Below, in pieces: positions 44,229 to 52,316 of a stretch of 64,000 nucleotides of DNA; position 1 is the stretch's first letter; each line of letters begins with the position of its first letter. The notes below the pieces were generated by a model. The model did no database searches, was not told where the DNA came from, and saw nothing but the letters and a program-made list of their open reading frames with translations. This DNA is from Asaia bogorensis (lineage in GTDB: Bacteria; Pseudomonadota; Alphaproteobacteria; Acetobacterales; Acetobacteraceae), in contig CALQTN020000002.1 in the NCBI GenBank assembly GCA_943333505.2, positions 1 to 64,000 on the forward strand, written 5' to 3'. Both the position numbers and the translations under genes were made by a program.

Positions 44229-46016
44229 ATGCATGCCTACCGCACCCATAGCTGTGCCGCCCTCCGCGCCTCGGACGCCGGCATTACCGCACGTCTGTCC
44301 GGCTGGGTGCATTCCAAGCGTGACCATGGCGGGCTGCTGTTCATCGATCTGCGGGACCATTATGGCCTGACCCAGATCGTCTTTGCGGCAGGCAGCCCGG
44401 CCTTCGCGGCGATTGAGGGGGTGCGGGTCGAATCGGTGATCACCGTGACCGGGGAGGTGGTGTTGCGCGAAGGCACCACGGTCAATCCCAAGCTGCCGAC
44501 CGGCGAAATCGAATTGCGGGCCGGCGATCTGGTGGTGCAATCGCATGCCGATGTGCTGCCAATGCAGGTCGCCGGTGATGAGAAATTCGCCGAGGATATC
44601 CGCCTCAAATACCGCTTCATCGATCTGCGCCGTGAAAAACTGCATCGCAACATCATGCTGCGGGCAGGTGTGATCGCATCCATCCGCCAGCGCATGATCG
44701 GGCAGGGCTTCACCGAGTTCCAGACCCCGATCCTGACCGCGTCGAGCCCGGAAGGCGCGCGCGACTTTCTGGTTCCGGCCCGGCTGCATCCAGGCAAGTT
44801 TTACGCCCTGCCGCAGGCGCCGCAGCAGTTCAAGCAATTGGCGATGGTTGCGGGGTTCGACCGCTATTTCCAGATCGCGCCATGCTTCCGCGATGAAGCC
44901 AGCCGCGCCGATCGGTCACCGGGCGAATTCTACCAGCTCGATTTCGAGATGAGCTTCGTGACCCAGGAAGACGTCTTCGCCACGATTGAACCGGTCATCG
45001 CCGGCGTGTTCGAGGAATTTGCTGATGGCCGAACAGTCTCCAAGCCGCCGTTCCGTCGCATCCCATTTGACCAGTCGATGCTGGATTATGGATCGGACAA
45101 GCCCGATCTGCGCAACCCGCTGATCATCCGCGATGTCACCGCGCAATTCGCCGGCTCCGGCTTCGGGCTGTTTGCCAAGATCGCGGCATCGGGCGGTATC
45201 GTCCGCGCCATCCCGGCCCCGGGCTGTGCCGGCAATCCGCGCAGCTTCTTCGACAAGCTCAACGAATGGGCGCGCGAGCAAGGCTCGGGCGGCCTCGGTT
45301 ACATCACCTTTGACGCCGATGGCGCCAAGGGCCCGATTGCCCGCAACCTCGAAGCTGATCGTGCCGAAGCGATCCGGGTTGCCTGCGGGTTGAACCCTGG
45401 CGACGCGGTGTTCTTCGCTGCGGGAAAGCGCGATGAAGCGCCGAAATTCTCCGGCGCGGTCCGCACCAAACTCGGCCAGGAACTTGGCCTGATCACCGCC
45501 GGCAATTTCGAGTTCTGCTGGATCACCGATTTCCCGATGTATGAACTGAACGAGGAAACCGGCCGGGTCGATTTCAGCCATAACCCGTTCAGCATGCCGC
45601 AAGGCGGGATGGAAGCGCTGGAAACCATGGACCCGCTCGACATCAAGGCGTTCCAGTACGACATCGTGTGCAACGGCATCGAGCTGTCATCGGGGGCCAT
45701 CCGCAACCACCGCGCCGACATCATGATCAAGGCGTTCGACATTGCCGGCTATCCGGCTTCCGAGGTTGAAGCCCGGTTTGGCGGCATGCTCAACGCGTTC
45801 CGCTACGGCGCGCCGCCGCATGGAGGCTCGGCGCCCGGCATTGATCGGATTGTCATGTTGCTCGCCGATGAGCCCAATATCCGCGAGGTGATCCTGTTCC
45901 CGCTCAACCAGCAGGGCGAGGATCTGATGATGGGCGCGCCGAACGAGACGACACCGGCAAGGTTGAAGGAGTTGTCGATCAGGTTGGACTTGGCGCCTAA
46001 GGTTAAGAAAGACTAA
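44229..46016 (+). CDS. aspS: Aspartyl-tRNA synthetase
   Basis: This 595-residue class II synthetase of the bacterial type has an N-terminal OB-fold anticodon domain ([11 protein letters not shown]), motif 2 region [19 protein letters not shown], an inserted GAD domain (residues about 290-420) and motif 3 [12 protein letters not shown]. His in the RDHGG loop is the residue found in non-discriminating AspRS, which also charges tRNA-Asn and needs GatCAB; this is inferred. Start ATG opens [13 protein letters not shown], the family-typical N-terminus. Repeat A2 follows the stop codon directly. Confidence 0.95.
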   Translation: MHAYRTHSCAALRASDAGITARLSGWVHSKRDHGGLLFIDLRDHYGLTQIVFAAGSPAFAAIEGVRVESVITVTGEVVLREGTTVNPKLPTGEIELRAGDLVVQSHADVLPMQVAGDEKFAEDIRLKYRFIDLRREKLHRNIMLRAGVIASIRQRMIGQGFTEFQTPILTASSPEGARDFLVPARLHPGKFYALPQAPQQFKQLAMVAGFDRYFQIAPCFRDEASRADRSPGEFYQLDFEMSFVTQEDVFATIEPVIAGVFEEFADGRTVSKPPFRRIPFDQSMLDYGSDKPDLRNPLIIRDVTAQFAGSGFGLFAKIAASGGIVRAIPAPGCAGNPRSFFDKLNEWAREQGSGGLGYITFDADGAKGPIARNLEADRAEAIRVACGLNPGDAVFFAAGKRDEAPKFSGAVRTKLGQELGLITAGNFEFCWITDFPMYELNEETGRVDFSHNPFSMPQGGMEALETMDPLDIKAFQYDIVCNGIELSSGAIRNHRADIMIKAFDIAGYPASEVEARFGGMLNAFRYGAPPHGGSAPGIDRIVMLLADEPNIREVILFPLNQQGEDLMMGAPNETTPARLKELSIRLDLAPKVKKD

Positions 46017-46024
46017 GGAAGAAT

Positions 46025-46158
46025 TTTCTTTGTTTGAAAACAAAGAAGCAAAAAAACTTCGATAATTTGTTGCCGTTGGCGTGCCAACTCACCGCGGCCC
46101 CGAGCCAACGGCAGCAATGGATAAAGTTTTTTTGGTTCTTTTCGTTCACAAAAAGAAC
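46025..46158. repeat. Family A composite three-hairpin repeat, copy A2 (inverted)
   Basis: This is the reverse-oriented counterpart of A1. The left palindrome, 46026-46047, is TTCTTTGTTT/AAACAAAGAA and is perfect. The centre is TTGCCGTTGGC (46070-46080) with GCCAACGGCA (46104-46113). The right, 46135-46158, is GTTCTTTTCGT/ACAAAAAGAAC. Spacer tracts CAAAAAAACTT and AAGTTTTTTTGG are the same as in A1. It lies in the aspS-galU gap and starts 9 bp after the aspS stop. Confidence 0.85.
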
Positions 46159-46228
46159 ACCTTCCCTTGCCTTAATCTTGCCTGGGAGCTTTGCTTAAAA
46201 CCCTGCATTGCTGTTAGGAACCTCCCCC

Positions 46229-47113
46229 GTGACCAAACCGCTCCGCAAAGCCGTTCTTCCCGTCGCCGGCCTCGGCACACGCTTCCTGCCCGCCACCAAG
46301 GCGATGGCCAAGGAAATGCTGCCGGTTGTTGACAAGCCTTTGATCCAATACGCGGTTGAGGAAGCGCGCGCCGCCGGGATCGAGCAGTTTTGTTTGGTCA
46401 CTGGCCGCGGCAAGACCGCGATCGTGGAGCATTTCGATATTGCGTATGAGCTGGAAGCGACGTTGCGCAACCGCGGCAAAGAAGCCGATCTGCGCATGCT
46501 GCGGGAATGGCAGTTGCCGCCGGGTGCAATGGTGACAGTGCGCCAGCAGGAGCCGTTGGGGCTCGGGCACGCAATCTGGTGCGCGCGCGCGTTTATCGGC
46601 GAGGATCCGTTTGCGATTTTGCTGCCCGACGATCTGATCTTGTCGGAAACGCCCTGCACGATGCAGTTGGCCAATGCTTATTACGAGACCGGCGGTTGCG
46701 TGGTCGCAGTAACCGAAGTGCCGCACGAGCAAACCAGCCGCTACGGCATTCTTGATATTGCGTCCGATGATGGTCGGTTGGTCGATGTGAAGGGGCTGGT
46801 TGAAAAGCCCAAGCCGGAAGACGCGCCATCCGATCTGTCGATCATTGGCCGCTACGTGATGATGCCGGAAATTATTCCGCATCTGGCGCGGCTCGAGCGT
46901 GGCGCCGGTAACGAAGTGCAGTTGACGGATGCGATGGCCAAGCTGATCGGCCAGGTGCCGTTCCATGGCCTGCGCTACGAAGGCCGCCGCTTTGATTGCG
47001 GCGACAAGATTGGCTTCCTGGAAGCCCAGATCGCCTTCGCCTTGAAGCGTGCCGATATGGGCGATGCGGTCAAGGCGTTCCTTAAGACTTACTGCGCAGA
47101 ATTGTTTGGCTGA
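46229..47113 (+). CDS. galU: UTP-glucose-1-phosphate uridylyltransferase
   Basis: This 294-residue nucleotidyltransferase makes UDP-glucose. Motifs are [19 protein letters not shown] (the GxGTRxLP pyrophosphorylase loop), [23 protein letters not shown] and [17 protein letters not shown] at 46229 gives the family-typical [13 protein letters not shown] start; an in-frame TTG lies 21 nt before it. It is followed after 11 bp by the sugar-phosphate mutase that supplies glucose-1-phosphate, a coherent pair for UDP-glucose and polysaccharide synthesis. Confidence 0.94.
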   Translation: MTKPLRKAVLPVAGLGTRFLPATKAMAKEMLPVVDKPLIQYAVEEARAAGIEQFCLVTGRGKTAIVEHFDIAYELEATLRNRGKEADLRMLREWQLPPGAMVTVRQQEPLGLGHAIWCARAFIGEDPFAILLPDDLILSETPCTMQLANAYYETGGCVVAVTEVPHEQTSRYGILDIASDDGRLVDVKGLVEKPKPEDAPSDLSIIGRYVMMPEIIPHLARLERGAGNEVQLTDAMAKLIGQVPFHGLRYEGRRFDCGDKIGFLEAQIAFALKRADMGDAVKAFLKTYCAELFG

Positions 47114-47124
47114 TTGAGGGTAAT

Positions 47125-48534
47125 ATGAATTTTCATCACGATTTTGATCCCACCACGCTGCGCGAGTACGACATTCGCGGCATTGTCGGCAAAACCTTGC
47201 ACGAGGCAGACGCGTTTGCGATCGGGCGCTGTTTTGGCAGTGTGGTTGTGCGCGGCGGCGGCACGGTTGTCGCGGTTGGCTATGATGGCCGGCTGTCGTC
47301 ACCTGCGCTCGAAGTGGCCTTGGTGGCCGGGCTGAAAGCGTGCGGCGTTGAGGTTGTGCGGGTCGGCCTTGGGCCAACCCCGATGCTATACTACGCGGCG
47401 ACGGTGCTCAAAGCCGCTGGTGGCATCATGCTGACCGGCAGCCACAACCCGCCGGACTATAACGGCTTCAAGATGATGCTGGCCGGCAAGCCGTTCTTCG
47501 GCAAGCAGATTTTGGAAATCGGCCGCATGGCGGCGGCCGGCGACGTGGTGCCGACAGCCGGCGGCAGTGATCGCAGCCTGGATGTTTCGGCCGAGTATAT
47601 CGATCGGCTCGCGCAGGATTGGGATGGTGGCGACCGCGCGTTGAACGTGGTGTGGGATAATGGCAACGGCGCCGCCGGTGCGATTATCGAACGGTTGGTC
47701 AAGCGCCTGCCCGGCACCCATACCGTGCTGTTTCCGGAAATTGATGGGCGCTTCCCCAATCATCATCCCGACCCGACTGTGCTGAAAAACCTGGAGGCCC
47801 TGTCTGCCGAGGTCCGTGCGCGCAAAGCCGATATCGGCATCGCCTTCGATGGCGACGCCGACCGTATCGGCGTTGTCGATGACGAAGGCCATATGCTGTT
47901 TGGTGATCAGTTGCTGGTGGTGCTGGCGCGCGACGTGCTGAAAACCCATCCCGGCGCCAAGATCATCGCCGATGTGAAGGCGAGCCAGGTGCTGTTCGAC
48001 GAGATCGCCCGCGCCGGCGGCCAGCCCGAGATGTGGAAAACCGGTCACAGCCTGATCAAGGCGCGCATGGCCGAAACCGGCTGCCCGCTGGCTGGCGAAA
48101 TGTCCGGGCATATCTTCTTCGCCGATAAATGGTACGGCTTTGATGACGCGCTCTATGCCGGGGTGCGGGTGCTCGGCATTCTTGCCCGTGGCACAGGCCA
48201 GATGTCGGCGATCCGCAAGGCTCTGCCGCAAGTGATCAACACCCCAGAATTGCGCTTTGACTGCGCCGATACAAGGAAATTCGCCGTTGTCACCGAGGTT
48301 GCCGCGCGTTTGAAAGCGGATGGCGCAAAGCTGTCGGATATCGATGGCGTGCGGGTTAGTACCGCGGATGGCTGGTGGCTGCTGCGGGCGTCCAACACCC
48401 AGGCGGTTCTGGTGGCACGCTGCGAAGCGTCATCCGAGTCCGGGCTGGAGCGACTCAAGGCGGCCCTGGTGACCCAGTTGGAGGCATCCGGCCTGGCTGC
48501 GCCGGATTTCTCGGGCGAAAACGCCGGGCATTAG
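47125..48534 (+). CDS. Phosphomannomutase/phosphoglucomutase
   Basis: This 469-residue alpha-D-phosphohexomutase (AlgC/ManB type) has the phosphoserine loop [11 protein letters not shown] near residue 108, the magnesium loop DGDADR near 250, the sugar-binding loop GEMSGHIFF near 330 and the C-terminal phosphate loop [15 protein letters not shown]. It interconverts hexose 6- and 1-phosphates and can feed GalU upstream. Its TAG stop (48532-48534) is formed by the first bases of repeat B3. Confidence 0.93.
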   Translation: MNFHHDFDPTTLREYDIRGIVGKTLHEADAFAIGRCFGSVVVRGGGTVVAVGYDGRLSSPALEVALVAGLKACGVEVVRVGLGPTPMLYYAATVLKAAGGIMLTGSHNPPDYNGFKMMLAGKPFFGKQILEIGRMAAAGDVVPTAGGSDRSLDVSAEYIDRLAQDWDGGDRALNVVWDNGNGAAGAIIERLVKRLPGTHTVLFPEIDGRFPNHHPDPTVLKNLEALSAEVRARKADIGIAFDGDADRIGVVDDEGHMLFGDQLLVVLARDVLKTHPGAKIIADVKASQVLFDEIARAGGQPEMWKTGHSLIKARMAETGCPLAGEMSGHIFFADKWYGFDDALYAGVRVLGILARGTGQMSAIRKALPQVINTPELRFDCADTRKFAVVTEVAARLKADGAKLSDIDGVRVSTADGWWLLRASNTQAVLVARCEASSESGLERLKAALVTQLEASGLAAPDFSGENAGH

Positions 48535-48620
48535 AGTATGGCGACCGCTGATAGGCGCGGTCATCACGTTCTAACTCTTTGTTTGGACGTGTGATTCCAC
48601 CTACGGTCATCACGCTCTAA
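48531..48620. repeat. Family B palindromic repeat, locus B3
   Basis: It starts TTAGAGTATGGCGACCGC, then TGATAGGC, then GCGGTCATCACGTTCTAA, the same stem-loop as in B6 with a few changes. A spacer follows, then ATTCCACCTACGGTCATCACGCTCTAA. The left end supplies the stop of the mutase gene (TAG, 48532-48534) and the right end, read on the other strand, the stop of the dioxygenase gene (48617-48619). Confidence 0.85.
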
Positions 48621-49507
48621 GTTCTGGCGTTGGGCCGCGTCAGTACGAAGTCGTAGTCCAAAGTGGAAAACGGCTGATCGATCCAGCTCCCATCAGGAGC
48701 TGGTCCGGGCGGATGGCTGACGAAATCGGCGATCAGGGTTGGCCGGACCCCGAAGGCAACGTCATTGTCGATATAGGCGCTGTCGCGTGCGAAGATGTGG
48801 GTGACCAGGGGATCGGCTGATGCGGTTTGGATGGCAAAGTGCAAATGCGCCGGCCGCCAGAACAGACCGGTGGTGGCGCGGATCAGATCGCCGAGCGCGG
48901 CATCCATTGGCGCCGGATAAGCCGTCGGCATGACGCTGCGGAACGCGTAGCCCCCGTTCGCATCGCAGCGTATGCGGCCTCGCCCCCACATATGCGCCGG
49001 ATCGAAATCATCCTGCACGTCGTAAAGCCCACGATCATCGGATTGCCAGACATGAACTACGGCGTCGGTGACTGGCAGGCCGGCCGTGTCGACCACCCGA
49101 CCGTGCACGAACAGGGCCTGGCCTGACGCGCCATTGGCGATATCGCCGCCGCTGGCCACCCAGGGTGCGTCTTCCAGGAAGAATGGCCCGATCAGTGTCG
49201 GTTCGGTTGCGCCGGCCGGCTTCGGTTGCGATGTTGCCAACACCTGCATGCTGATCCCGATCGCGTCCGATAGGGCGATGAATTCGTTGCGGCCTGGCCC
49301 GGTCACAGCAGCAGCTTTGGCGAGGAAGGCCATGGCGCCCTCCCATTCCGCCCAGCTTAGCTTGGTTTCGCGCACGAATGCATGCAGATGGGTGATGAGC
49401 CCGAGCATGATGGTTCGCAGGCGCGGGTCTGTGGTTGCTTCAAACCGCGCCAACACGTCGCGCAGAATTGCGGCCTGCCCAGCATCAGATGAGTTTTGAA
49501 CTGCCAC
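48617..49507 (-). CDS. Intradiol ring-cleavage dioxygenase (catechol/hydroxyquinol 1,2-dioxygenase type)
   Basis: This 296-residue non-heme Fe(III) dioxygenase has an N-terminal helical dimerisation domain and a beta-sandwich catalytic domain. Iron ligands can be read as Tyr in DDRGLYDVQ, Tyr in TAYPAPMD, and two His in WRPAHLHFA. It would open catechol-like rings between the hydroxyls. The GTG at 49507 with AAGGCG about 7 nt upstream was chosen over a GTG ten codons earlier. It stands alone, with no muconate cycloisomerase or regulator nearby, and its stop lies in repeat B3. Confidence 0.87.
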   Translation of the reverse strand: MAVQNSSDAGQAAILRDVLARFEATTDPRLRTIMLGLITHLHAFVRETKLSWAEWEGAMAFLAKAAAVTGPGRNEFIALSDAIGISMQVLATSQPKPAGATEPTLIGPFFLEDAPWVASGGDIANGASGQALFVHGRVVDTAGLPVTDAVVHVWQSDDRGLYDVQDDFDPAHMWGRGRIRCDANGGYAFRSVMPTAYPAPMDAALGDLIRATTGLFWRPAHLHFAIQTASADPLVTHIFARDSAYIDNDVAFGVRPTLIADFVSHPPGPAPDGSWIDQPFSTLDYDFVLTRPNART

Positions 49508-49542
49508 TTGAATGCGCCTTGCCCGATTGATCAGCACCGAAT

Positions 49543-49645
49543 TCTAGCGCGTGATCCGTTGAAGTTGAAGACGGGCTCTAGAGTCTTGTTTTCGCGATCA
49601 TCTTTGTCCGTCCAATCGAAACCGATTGAACGAATGATGATCTGG
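49543..49645. repeat. Family B palindromic repeat, locus B4
   Basis: It reads CTAGCGCGTGATCCGTTGAAG, followed by a degraded left stem, then the right module GTCTTGTTTTCGCGATCATC, TCCGTCCAATCGAAACCGATTGAACG, ending GATCTGG (this stretch spans about 49583-49645). The order of modules is the same as in B5. The terminal CTAA is mutated to CTGG and no gene stop is formed here. Confidence 0.75.
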
Positions 49646-49668
49646 CGACCGGCGGCAGTGTCTTACAA

Positions 49669-49914
49669 TCAGGATCGCGTTACACCATCACGCACCAGTC
49701 GCGGGCGCGCTTTGGTGTCGCCCAGAATAGCGGTCAGGACTGGTTCGAATTCCCAGCACGCCAAGCCGATCAACCCCACGGCAGCCCAGTTCGCATAGGC
49801 AGATGCCGTGCCGTTGCTGAGATAAAGTACAATCGCTGCAACGCTATATGTGCCGGTGAGCACGGCGCGCTGCCAAGTGCTTATTCCAATTTCAGATGCA
49901 AAAATTTTCCCCAT
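49669..49914 (-). CDS. Small hypothetical membrane protein
   Basis: This 81-residue protein has two hydrophobic segments (AVLTGTYSVAAIVLYL and WAAVGLIGLACWEF) joined by a short polar turn and ending in a basic tail (DTKARPRLVRDGV). ATG at 49914 follows an AGG; a TTG six codons earlier is in frame. I recognise no family. It is flanked by repeat B4 and the TrmN-like gene. Its composition fits a real inner-membrane peptide, but a chance frame cannot be ruled out. Confidence 0.5.
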   Translation of the reverse strand: MGKIFASEIGISTWQRAVLTGTYSVAAIVLYLSNGTASAYANWAAVGLIGLACWEFEPVLTAILGDTKARPRLVRDGVTRS

Positions 49915-49994
49915 GCCTAAAAAAATATCCAATGGCAGACCGAAAGTCAGGCCACAAATTGTAAGGGAGTATCACGCGGCGGCTACATCGTCGG

Positions 49995-50738
49995 TCAATC
50001 TGCACCATCCCATGACAGTGCTTTGCCATGCCGCAGGATTGCCTCGGTGGCTGGGGTGAAGCTGCCATCTGGGTTGTGGAGGACCAGCCCGGCGAGCAGT
50101 CGGCACGGCCCGCGGCCATTTTTGACGGCGCGTACCAGGACAAGCTTGGCGGCTGCGCCCGGCTTGGGCCAGAGCGGAAAAATACTTGAGCTCCCGCAGC
50201 CTGCGGTGGTGATGGCCGCCAATGCCTCAGGCAGGGCGGCGGCTGGAAAAACCATTGTCAGACTGCCGTGATGGCGCACCCGACTTGCCAGAGCGGTCGC
50301 CCAGTTTGCGAAGACCGATTTTGGTGCGCGACGTGCGAGTTCGCGGTTAGTGTCGGGTGACGCGGTGCCAGGGGGGTGCCAGGGCGGGTTGGCGATCGCA
50401 TGATCAAAGCGCGCATCCTGGCCGAGATCCAAGGTCGCGTCGGTTAGATCGCCGGCAACGAAACGCAGATTGACGGCGTTATTCGCGATTGCATTTGCTT
50501 CTGCGCAGGCAAGTGGCTCGGCGGCGATTTCCACCCCGACACCGAATACGCCTGCAACCCGCGCGGCCAGGCACAGCAACCCGGCACCGGCGCCGCTGCC
50601 GCCTTCGAGCACACGGGCACCCGCGCGTGCCGGCACGCTCGCGGCCAGCAACACCGGTTCAATCCCACTGCGATGGCCGGTTGCGGGTTGGCGGTAGATC
50701 ACCCGGCCATCGAGCAAGGTGCCATCGGTGACATTCAC
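49995..50738 (-). CDS. TrmN6-like tRNA/RNA adenine-N6 methyltransferase
   Basis: This 247-residue class I methyltransferase has the SAM loop VLEGGSGAGAGLLCLAAR and, in motif IV, NPPW (AIANPPWHPPG), the signature of exocyclic amino-group methylation. Close families methylate A37 of tRNA-Val (TrmN6). The start overlaps the DUF2007 gene stop by 4 bp. DUF2007 and this gene divergent from polyprenyl synthase is a common order in alphaproteobacteria, which supports the call. Confidence 0.82.
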   Translation of the reverse strand: MNVTDGTLLDGRVIYRQPATGHRSGIEPVLLAASVPARAGARVLEGGSGAGAGLLCLAARVAGVFGVGVEIAAEPLACAEANAIANNAVNLRFVAGDLTDATLDLGQDARFDHAIANPPWHPPGTASPDTNRELARRAPKSVFANWATALASRVRHHGSLTMVFPAAALPEALAAITTAGCGSSSIFPLWPKPGAAAKLVLVRAVKNGRGPCRLLAGLVLHNPDGSFTPATEAILRHGKALSWDGAD

Positions 50739-50941
50739 GCCTCGCCAGCCTCCCGCAGTACGCGTCGTGCCTGGTCGGCGAACGCGCTGGCGACCACCAA
50801 GCGGCGCGGCAAGGCGCCAATGCTGCCCTCCATTACGCTGGTGAAGCCGTCGAGCAGGATCGGCTCGATCCCGGCGTCGCGCAGCAGCGACATGAGAAAG
50901 CTTAGCCGCACCGGATCATTGGTTGTGGTGATGACGTCCAT
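50735..50941 (-). CDS. DUF2007-family small protein
   Basis: This 68-residue protein is a single ferredoxin-like DUF2007 domain, with VITTTNDPVRLSFLMSLLRDAG, then EPILLDGF and RRLVVASAFADQARRVL. Members are proposed signal-transducing or regulatory proteins without a proven role. A much longer in-frame extension upstream lies antisense to the ispB leader and is not supported. It is coupled to the TrmN-like gene and divergent from ispB. Confidence 0.85.
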   Translation of the reverse strand: MDVITTTNDPVRLSFLMSLLRDAGIEPILLDGFTSVMEGSIGALPRRLVVASAFADQARRVLREAGEA

Positions 50942-51061
50942 CTGGTCTTTCCTGGCCCTTGGCGGCGCATGGGTCACTTGCCTTGCCCCCCAACCGTCGC
51001 GCCGATATGGTGCGCCCGCAGCAGTTGCGGGCGCAAGTTGCCCGCCGGCCAGGAGATTATA

Positions 51062-52114
51062 TTGCCCGCCGCCATCCGCCAACGCGATGAGATTTCCGAC
51101 CCTGTGATGGATCGTCCTGGTGCCAAAGCCGGTGGGGAGGACGCGCTTGCCACGCTGGCGGCTTTGGTGGCGGACGATATGCGCGCCTGCAATGGCACAA
51201 TCATTGCCCGGATGGACAGCCCGGTTGCCCTGATCCCGCAACTGGCGGCACATATTGTTGCCGCCGGCGGCAAACGGCTGCGTCCGCTTCTGACTTTGGC
51301 CACCGCGCGCATGCTTGGCTATGCCGGTAAGCGGCATATTCACCTGGCGACCTGCGTTGAATTCATCCACACCGCCACTTTGCTGCATGACGACGTCGTT
51401 GATGAGAGTCTGTTGCGCCGCGGTCTTGCCAGCGCCAATGCGGTGTTCGGCAACAAGGCATCTGTTCTGGTCGGGGATTTCCTGTTTTCCCGCGCGTTTG
51501 AGCTGATGGTCGAGGATGGCTCTCTCCGGGTTCTGGAGATTCTGTCACGCGCATCGGCCACAATTGCTGAGGGCGAAGTGCTGCAGTTGGTGACGCAGAA
51601 CGATCTGGCGACCACCGAGGCGCAATATCTTGATGTCGTGATGGGCAAGACTGCTGCGTTGTTTGCTGCCGCATGCCGGGTTGGCAGCGTGGTGGCCGAC
51701 GGTGATGCTGCAACCGAAGCCGCACTGGCGAATTACGGCATGAATCTTGGGATTGCGTTTCAGCTCGTGGATGACGCGCTGGATTACGCCGCCGACCAGA
51801 CCAAGCTTGGCAAGACCGTCGGCGATGATTTCCGCGAGGGCAAGATCACCCTGCCGGTGCTGCATGCCTTCACCCGCGGCACGCCGACCGAACAGGCATT
51901 TTGGCGCCGCACGATCGAAGCGAGCGAGCAAACCGAGGACGATTTGCCGGAAGCCTTGCGGTTGATGGCACGCCATAACGCCATTGCGGCCACTTTGACC
52001 CGTGCTCAGGATTTCGCCAACGCGGCGCAGGCCGATCTCAGTCTGGTTGCGCCGTCTGCCATGCGGGACTGCCTGATGGCAGTCGCCGATTACACGGTCA
52101 GCCGGTTGCGGTAG
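51062..52114 (+). CDS. ispB: Polyprenyl diphosphate synthase (octaprenyl/decaprenyl)
   Basis: This 350-residue trans-prenyltransferase builds the ubiquinone side chain. Motifs are GGKRLRPLLTLA, the first Asp-rich motif LLHDDVVDES, GDFLFSRAFELM, and the second FQLVDDALDYA. The start is TTG at 51062, chosen because AGGAG precedes it with 6-nt spacing; no ATG is well placed. The next ATG is 16 codons further. The product would serve UbiA (29711). It is divergent from the DUF2007 gene. Confidence 0.92.
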   Translation: MPAAIRQRDEISDPVMDRPGAKAGGEDALATLAALVADDMRACNGTIIARMDSPVALIPQLAAHIVAAGGKRLRPLLTLATARMLGYAGKRHIHLATCVEFIHTATLLHDDVVDESLLRRGLASANAVFGNKASVLVGDFLFSRAFELMVEDGSLRVLEILSRASATIAEGEVLQLVTQNDLATTEAQYLDVVMGKTAALFAAACRVGSVVADGDAATEAALANYGMNLGIAFQLVDDALDYAADQTKLGKTVGDDFREGKITLPVLHAFTRGTPTEQAFWRRTIEASEQTEDDLPEALRLMARHNAIAATLTRAQDFANAAQADLSLVAPSAMRDCLMAVADYTVSRLR

Positions 52115-52150
52115 GGCGGCGCGGCTCCTGATGGAACCGCGCCATGTTTC

Positions 52151-52316
52151 GCTAGAGCGTGATGACCGTAGGTGGAATCACACGAAGGTCTGAATCACGC
52201 GACCAAACGAAGAGTTAGAGCATGATCCGTTGAAGTTGGATCACGCTCTAACGTCTTGTTTTCACGATCATCTTTATCCGTCCAATCGAAGCCGATTGGA
52301 CGGATAATGGTCTAAA
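52151..52316. repeat. Family B palindromic repeat, locus B5 (longest copy)
   Basis: Three modules lie in a row. First, GCTAGAGCGTGATGACCGTA, followed by a spacer ending AAACGAAGAGTTAGAGC. Second, a palindrome TTAGAGCATGATCC/GGATCACGCTCTAA (13 of 14 matching) around GTTGAAGTT. Third, GTCTTGTTTTCACGATCATC, leading to the perfect ATCCGTCCAATCG/CGATTGGACGGAT stem and ending GGTCTAAA. The final CTA (52312-52314) is the TAG stop of the binding-protein gene on the other strand. Confidence 0.88.

Noticed and set aside
46081-46332. Short ORF containing KVFLVLFVHKKN
   Set aside because: It is translated repeat A2 running into the galU start. The same KVFLVLFV string arises from repeat A1 at 13670, so it reflects the DNA repeat and not a protein.
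50735-51388. 217-codon version of the DUF2007 gene
   Set aside because: The extension is antisense to the ispB 5' region; the DUF2007 domain is complete in the last 68 codons.
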